DNA of 40,973 bases from Arthrobacter sp. (lineage in GTDB: Bacteria > Actinomycetota > Actinomycetes > Actinomycetales > Micrococcaceae), in NCBI GenBank assembly GCA_030146405.1, contig JASLBS010000076.1, positions 1 to 40,973 on the forward strand, written 5' to 3'. Shown here in pieces: positions 37,733 to 40,973 of the stretch; position 1 is the stretch's first letter, and every line of letters begins with the position of its first letter. The position numbers were made by a program, and so were the translations under genes. The notes beneath the pieces are model-generated. The model searched no databases and was not told the DNA's origin. It saw nothing but the letters and a program-made list of their open reading frames with translations.

Positions 37733-38716
37733 ATGGAACAGAGAACGCTTGGAAGAACCGGCCATCCCGTCTCCGTCGTCGGCCTCGGCACCTGGCAGCT
37801 CGGCGCCGACTGGGGCGAGGTGGCGGACGAGGATGCCGTCGCCGTCCTCGACGCGGCCGCGGAGGCAGGTGTCACGTTCTTCGACACCGCCGACGTGTAC
37901 GGCGACGGGCGGAGCGAGACGACGATCGGCTCCTTCCTCGCGGACAACCCCGACCTCGACATCCTCGTGGGCACCAAGATGGGCCGCAGGGTGGATCAGA
38001 CCCCCGAGAACTACACCCTCTCCAACTTCCGCCAGTGGATCGACCGCTCACGGACCAACCTGGGCGTCGACGCCCTGGACCTGGTCCAGCTGCACTGCCC
38101 ACCCACTGCCGTCTACAACTCCGACGAGGTCTATGACGCCCTCGACACCCTGGTCGGCGACGGTGTCATCAAGAACTACGGCGTCAGCGTGGAACGTACC
38201 GACGAGGCGCTGGCCGCGATCTCCAGGGGTAACACCGCCAGCGTGCAGATCATCCTGAACGCGTTCCGCCTGAAGCCGCTCGACGAGGTGCTCCCGGCTG
38301 CGAAGGCGGCCGGAGTCGGCATCATCGCCCGTGTTCCGCTGGCCTCGGGTCTGCTCTCGGGCAAGTACACGAAGGACACCGCCTTCGCCGAGAACGACCA
38401 CCGGAACTACAACCGGAGCGGTGCCGCCTTCGACGTCGGGGAGACGTTCTCCGGTGTCGATTACGAGACCGGGCTGCAGGCCGCCCTCGAATTCGCAGAG
38501 CTGGTTCCCGAGGGCATCACCACGGCCCAGGCGGCGCTCGCCTGGATCATCGCGCAGGACGGCGTCAGCACCGTCATCCCCGGGGCGCGGAACCCGGAGC
38601 AGGCCCGGGCGAACGCCGCGGCAGCCGACTCGCTCGACCTCGGACACGAGATCAGTGCCGCCGTCGCCGAGATCTACGACCGTCACTTCCGGGCGTCGGT
38701 CCATCCGAAGTGGTAG
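37733..38716 (+). CDS. Aldo/keto reductase
   Basis: 327-residue TIM-barrel oxidoreductase. The catalytic tetrad is complete: Asp51, Tyr56, Lys82 and His121 (DTADVYGDG, GTKMG, VQLHCPP). The C-terminal NADPH-binding segment STVIPGARNPEQARAN is conserved. Reduces aldehydes, ketones or diketones with NADPH in the cytoplasm; natural substrate unknown. It resembles the YajO/YghZ-like group. Its own promoter overlaps the photolyase stop, and a strong terminator follows, so it forms a separate unit. Confidence 0.94.
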   Translation: MEQRTLGRTGHPVSVVGLGTWQLGADWGEVADEDAVAVLDAAAEAGVTFFDTADVYGDGRSETTIGSFLADNPDLDILVGTKMGRRVDQTPENYTLSNFRQWIDRSRTNLGVDALDLVQLHCPPTAVYNSDEVYDALDTLVGDGVIKNYGVSVERTDEALAAISRGNTASVQIILNAFRLKPLDEVLPAAKAAGVGIIARVPLASGLLSGKYTKDTAFAENDHRNYNRSGAAFDVGETFSGVDYETGLQAALEFAELVPEGITTAQAALAWIIAQDGVSTVIPGARNPEQARANAAAADSLDLGHEISAAVAEIYDRHFRASVHPKW

Positions 38717-38720
38717 CTGT

Positions 38721-38762
38721 CTGCGCGGTGCCCGACCCGCCGTGCGGGCGGGTACCGCGCAG
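38721..38762 (+). terminator. Strong terminator hairpin after the aldo/keto reductase
   Basis: The left side CTGCGCGGTGCCCGACCCGC (38721-38740) pairs with GCGGGCGGGTACCGCGCAG (38744-38762) with one unpaired base and one mismatch, about 18 pairs, loop CGT. It begins 4 bp after the stop. Confidence 0.85.
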
Positions 38763-38850
38763 CAGCGGGCTCGGTTAGTGTGAGGACTATCCGGGTCGGA
38801 CGGCCCATGAGGACGTCCATCGGCACCGGATCATCGATGAAGGAGTCGCC

Positions 38851-39099
38851 ATGACCGAGAACACCTCAGGTACCGCCGAGACCCACACCATCCGCGACTG
38901 GACCGACCTCGCCGAGGAGATGTGGGCCTACCTGACGGGCCGCGGAGCTGCGATCAACTACACCCTCCAGGACATGACGATCGAGGTCCCGCGCGACATC
39001 GGACCGGACGCGCCCCGCGCCGTCTGGAAGTTCGACGGGACCCTGCGCATCACCACGAGCGACAACGCTGCCGGCGGTTCCGCTCCGTCCGCGGGCTGA
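38851..39099 (+). CDS. Small conserved protein of unknown function
   Basis: 82 residues, starting MTENTSGTAETHTIRDWTDL, acidic and soluble. The middle (YLTGRGAAINYTLQDMTIEV and PRDIGPDAPRAVWKFDG) looks like a compact alpha/beta fold, with a Gly/Ser/Ala-rich tail. AAGGAG lies seven bases before the ATG. It ends 15 bp before the FHA gene, so the two are probably co-transcribed. I recall similar short proteins in Arthrobacter relatives but no function. Confidence 0.75.
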   Translation: MTENTSGTAETHTIRDWTDLAEEMWAYLTGRGAAINYTLQDMTIEVPRDIGPDAPRAVWKFDGTLRITTSDNAAGGSAPSAG

Positions 39100-39114
39100 A
39101 ACGCCGCACGCGAC

Positions 39115-40032
39115 ATGACCTCGTCCCTCAGGCTCGACATCGACATCGCCTTCTCGCTCACGGAACCGGCGGCGGACGGCAAGCCGGAAGCACGGTTGTC
39201 GGGCACAGTGAAGGCGGCCGGGAGCACGGTCGACATCTTCGTCGACGACCCGACGTCCTTCCGCGGCAACAACCTCCCGGGGATCGGGCAGGTGCGGACC
39301 ATCGCCAAGGAGCTGGCGGGTCGGGGCCTGGCGGTGTCCGTCTCCGGGCCCAAGGGGCTGCTGGTCAGTATCGGTGCCGTGGAGGCCTCCATGACACAGC
39401 GGCTCCTCACCCGCTCCCCGCACATCCGCCTCGGGTCCCCCGGGACGCTCGCGCCCCTGCTCGGGATCGGTAAGCGTGCGCTCGAGAAGGACAACACGCC
39501 CTCGCTCATCCCGCCGGGCACACCGTTCCCCCTGGTGCCGACGGTGAACCGCAGCATCAGGCGGACCATCACCACCACCCACTACCTCCGGGGAGGCGGC
39601 CGTCCGCGTCTGATCTTCGTGCAAAACTCGCAGCAGTGGGACGGCCGGGTCCCGCGTGAGTTCGAGCTCGTGGCGGATCGCACCACCATCGGGAGCGCCG
39701 AGGAGTCCGTGCTCCGGCTGGCAGGGTTGGATGCACTCCACGCCGAGGTGATCCACACCGACGCCGACGAGTACGTCTTGGTGCCGCACGGTCCGATCAC
39801 GGGGAGCGTCAACGGCAGGGACGAGACGGTGCTCCGCACCGGCGCGCGCATCCAGCTCGGGCAGTGGGCCCTGGCGTTCTTCCGCGAGGAGTACGCCGAT
39901 CACGGTCGACCTTTCGGCGGGCGCAGTGGCGGGGAGTTCTCCTACCAGAAGCCACAGCGCAATCCACATACGGGTGACAACGAGGTGGACGGTTCCGGGG
40001 GCGTCGGTGATTTCCGCCGCCCTCCGCGCTGA
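39115..40032 (+). CDS. FHA-domain protein with unknown N-terminal domain
   Basis: 305 residues. The C-terminal FHA domain (about 180-262) is recognised by FELVADRTTIGSAEESVLRL, LHAEVIHTDADEYVL, then a TGSVNGRDE-type loop and GARIQLGQWALAF; it is expected to bind phosphothreonine on a partner, usually the product of a Ser/Thr kinase. Residues 1-110 form a separate, unrecognised domain (DIAFSLTEPAADGKPEARLS near its start). The C-terminal 40 residues are Gly/Pro-rich. No kinase or phosphatase is nearby. Cytoplasmic; probably co-transcribed with the 82-residue gene upstream. Confidence 0.85.
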   Translation: MTSSLRLDIDIAFSLTEPAADGKPEARLSGTVKAAGSTVDIFVDDPTSFRGNNLPGIGQVRTIAKELAGRGLAVSVSGPKGLLVSIGAVEASMTQRLLTRSPHIRLGSPGTLAPLLGIGKRALEKDNTPSLIPPGTPFPLVPTVNRSIRRTITTTHYLRGGGRPRLIFVQNSQQWDGRVPREFELVADRTTIGSAEESVLRLAGLDALHAEVIHTDADEYVLVPHGPITGSVNGRDETVLRTGARIQLGQWALAFFREEYADHGRPFGGRSGGEFSYQKPQRNPHTGDNEVDGSGGVGDFRRPPR

Positions 40033-40085
40033 GGCCTTCCGGACGGGGAGTCCTCGAACGGCGCGGGTAGGGGAGCTGGTGCGCG

Positions 40086-40634
40086 ATGGCTGACAGCATC
40101 GAGCTGCTGCTGGACCCGGCGTCGAACGCCTCCGTGCTCGAGGACTGGGCCGCGCTGGAGACTGCGGATCTGCCCAACCAGTCCCGGCACCAGTCCTTCA
40201 GCAACGCCCCGCACATCACCCTGGCGGCCGCCGCACGCATCGACGACGGCTACGACGACGCCCTGGTAGGAGCGGCGGAGGGCGGCGAGCTCACCCTGGC
40301 CTCGGCGGGATTCCTCGTCTTCCCGACGAGGCGGAAGTTCGTCCTTGCCCGGCAGGTCGTGGCGGATCGGCCGGTCGTCGAGCTTCATGACCGGGTCTGG
40401 CGGGCACTGGCGGGGGTGCCGGATGCCGTCCCCACCACTGTTCGCGGTACGTGGACACCGCACATCACGATGGCGCACGGACTCACCGCGGAGCAGTTGG
40501 CGACGGCCCTGGAACTGCTCCGGCACCGCCCTCAGGAGCACCTGACCACTTCTCTGGTGCGTCGCTGGGATGCCCAGGAGAAACGGCTGGTGCTGCTCGG
40601 CGGCGGAGGAACCGAATGGCCTCGGGCCCGCTGA
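40086..40634 (+). CDS. 2H phosphoesterase / 2'-5' RNA ligase-like protein
   Basis: 182 residues with the two HxT catalytic motifs of the 2H superfamily: His43-Ile-Thr45 in NAPHITLA and His125-Ile-Thr127 in WTPHITMAHG, 82 residues apart. Members cleave or join 2',5'- or cyclic phosphodiesters in RNA or nucleotides. GGGGAG lies eight or so bases before the ATG. It follows the FHA gene on the same strand with a 53-bp gap. Substrate unknown. Confidence 0.88.
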   Translation: MADSIELLLDPASNASVLEDWAALETADLPNQSRHQSFSNAPHITLAAAARIDDGYDDALVGAAEGGELTLASAGFLVFPTRRKFVLARQVVADRPVVELHDRVWRALAGVPDAVPTTVRGTWTPHITMAHGLTAEQLATALELLRHRPQEHLTTSLVRRWDAQEKRLVLLGGGGTEWPRAR

Positions 40635-40663
40635 TCCACCGGGATGCGACGAGGCCTTGAGTC

Positions 40664-40973
40664 TCAGGTGCCGGACCCGTTCCGGTGGCGGCGTGCGCTC
40701 CTGAAGCTGAGGATGCCTCCGATGATGCCCGCGAGGCCACCGATCATCCCACCGATGACGGCCCCCTGTGCCATGCCACCGAAGAATCCCTCGCCGGGGG
40801 TCACCTCGAGGCGAGGAACGGGCACCAACGGGCCACCGATGAACACGGTGTACGTCATGGCGGCGAAGGCCAGTAACATCACGGCGCTGAAGACCACGGC
40901 GTTCACCATGGTGGATCGGGCCCCGGCCTTGTCGGCGAGCTTCTGCACATTGACGTCCCGCCGTCTCGCGTAC
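40664..40973 (-). CDS. Small glycine-rich membrane protein, 5' end uncertain at window edge
   Basis: From a possible GTG at 40948 the protein has 94 residues; the frame stays open to the window edge, so the true start may lie outside. Two membrane segments: VNAVVFSAVMLLAFAAMTYT (about 15-34) and a Gly-rich one, AVIGGMIGGLAGIIGGILSF (about 63-82). The C-terminus is basic (RSARRHRN). Glycine-zipper-like repetition GGMIGGLAGIIGG is evident. Convergent with the 2H gene, 29 bp apart. No family assigned. Confidence 0.65.
   Translation of the reverse strand, partial: YARRRDVNVQKLADKAGARSTMVNAVVFSAVMLLAFAAMTYTVFIGGPLVPVPRLEVTPGEGFFGGMAQGAVIGGMIGGLAGIIGGILSFRSARRHRNGSGT

Noticed and set aside
1..40973. 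Mobile elements, CRISPR arrays, tRNA/rRNA genes, prophage or toxin-antitoxin loci
   Set aside because: Looked for transposase motifs, regular direct repeats, tRNA-like cloverleaf ends and small paired genes; none could be supported.

Overview
The window is GC-rich, densely coding DNA with strong third-position G/C bias, short intergenic gaps, many GTG/TTG starts and several start codons lying 6-8 nt behind a TAnnnT -10 box (leaderless-type). The gene content fits a Micrococcales actinobacterium, most likely Arthrobacter sensu lato or another Micrococcaceae: ANTAR regulator, CGNR zinc-finger protein, CsoR copper operon, DUF305/DUF3105 pair, and a sugar ABC transporter without its own ATPase. 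That placement is inference. I see no rRNA, tRNA, insertion sequence, integrase, phage gene or CRISPR array; this looks like ordinary chromosome with accessory metabolic modules. Layout, left part: (1) 1-2255, a PAS-GGDEF-EAL cyclic-di-GMP enzyme (cut by the window edge) translationally coupled to an RsbQ-like alpha/beta hydrolase, probably a two-protein small-molecule sensor. (2) 2418-9559, a tricarboxylate module: gntR, tctC, usp, tctB and tctA on the minus strand and a divergent aconitase-family gene. A perfect 15-bp palindrome before the aconitase gene recurs with 12/15 identity before tctC, so the FCD-type GntR regulator probably controls both. (3) 9641-11496, a GH43-like beta-propeller hydrolase and a serine beta-lactamase-fold hydrolase as a two-gene operon. 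(4) 11497-17722, a small conserved protein, a metallophosphoesterase, small membrane proteins, a MATE exporter and an unusual single-domain AAA ATPase. Middle part: (5) 17729-19330, a CGNR zinc-finger protein divergent from an EamA exporter, with nested inverted repeats between them. (6) 19352-23783, copper homeostasis: csoR-copZ-copA with a CsoR operator, and a divergent DUF305 protein followed by DUF3105. (7) 23957-27414, a GAF-ANTAR regulator followed by a 15-bp-stem terminator, a TPM-domain lipoprotein and release factor 3. Right part: (8) 27582-31711, a ThuA-like protein, a broken glycine-betaine-binding-protein fragment, and a carbohydrate ABC importer (lipoprotein plus two permeases) with a near-perfect hairpin between the binding-protein and permease genes. 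(9) 32134-34333, a DHA2-type MFS drug exporter divergent from its TetR regulator, with an operator inside the exporter's promoter. (10) 34492-38716, an FAD oxidoreductase fused to a Rieske domain, a divergent photolyase of the FeS-BCP/PhrB type that contains no cysteine at all, and an aldo/keto reductase whose -10 box overlaps the photolyase stop codon. (11) 38851-40973, a small conserved protein, an FHA-domain protein, a 2H phosphoesterase and the end of a small glycine-rich membrane protein. The items most worth a second look are the cysteine-free photolyase, the hydrolase/PAS-GGDEF-EAL pair, the tct-usp-aconitase regulon, and the AAA ATPase of unknown function with a terminator that overlaps its stop codon.
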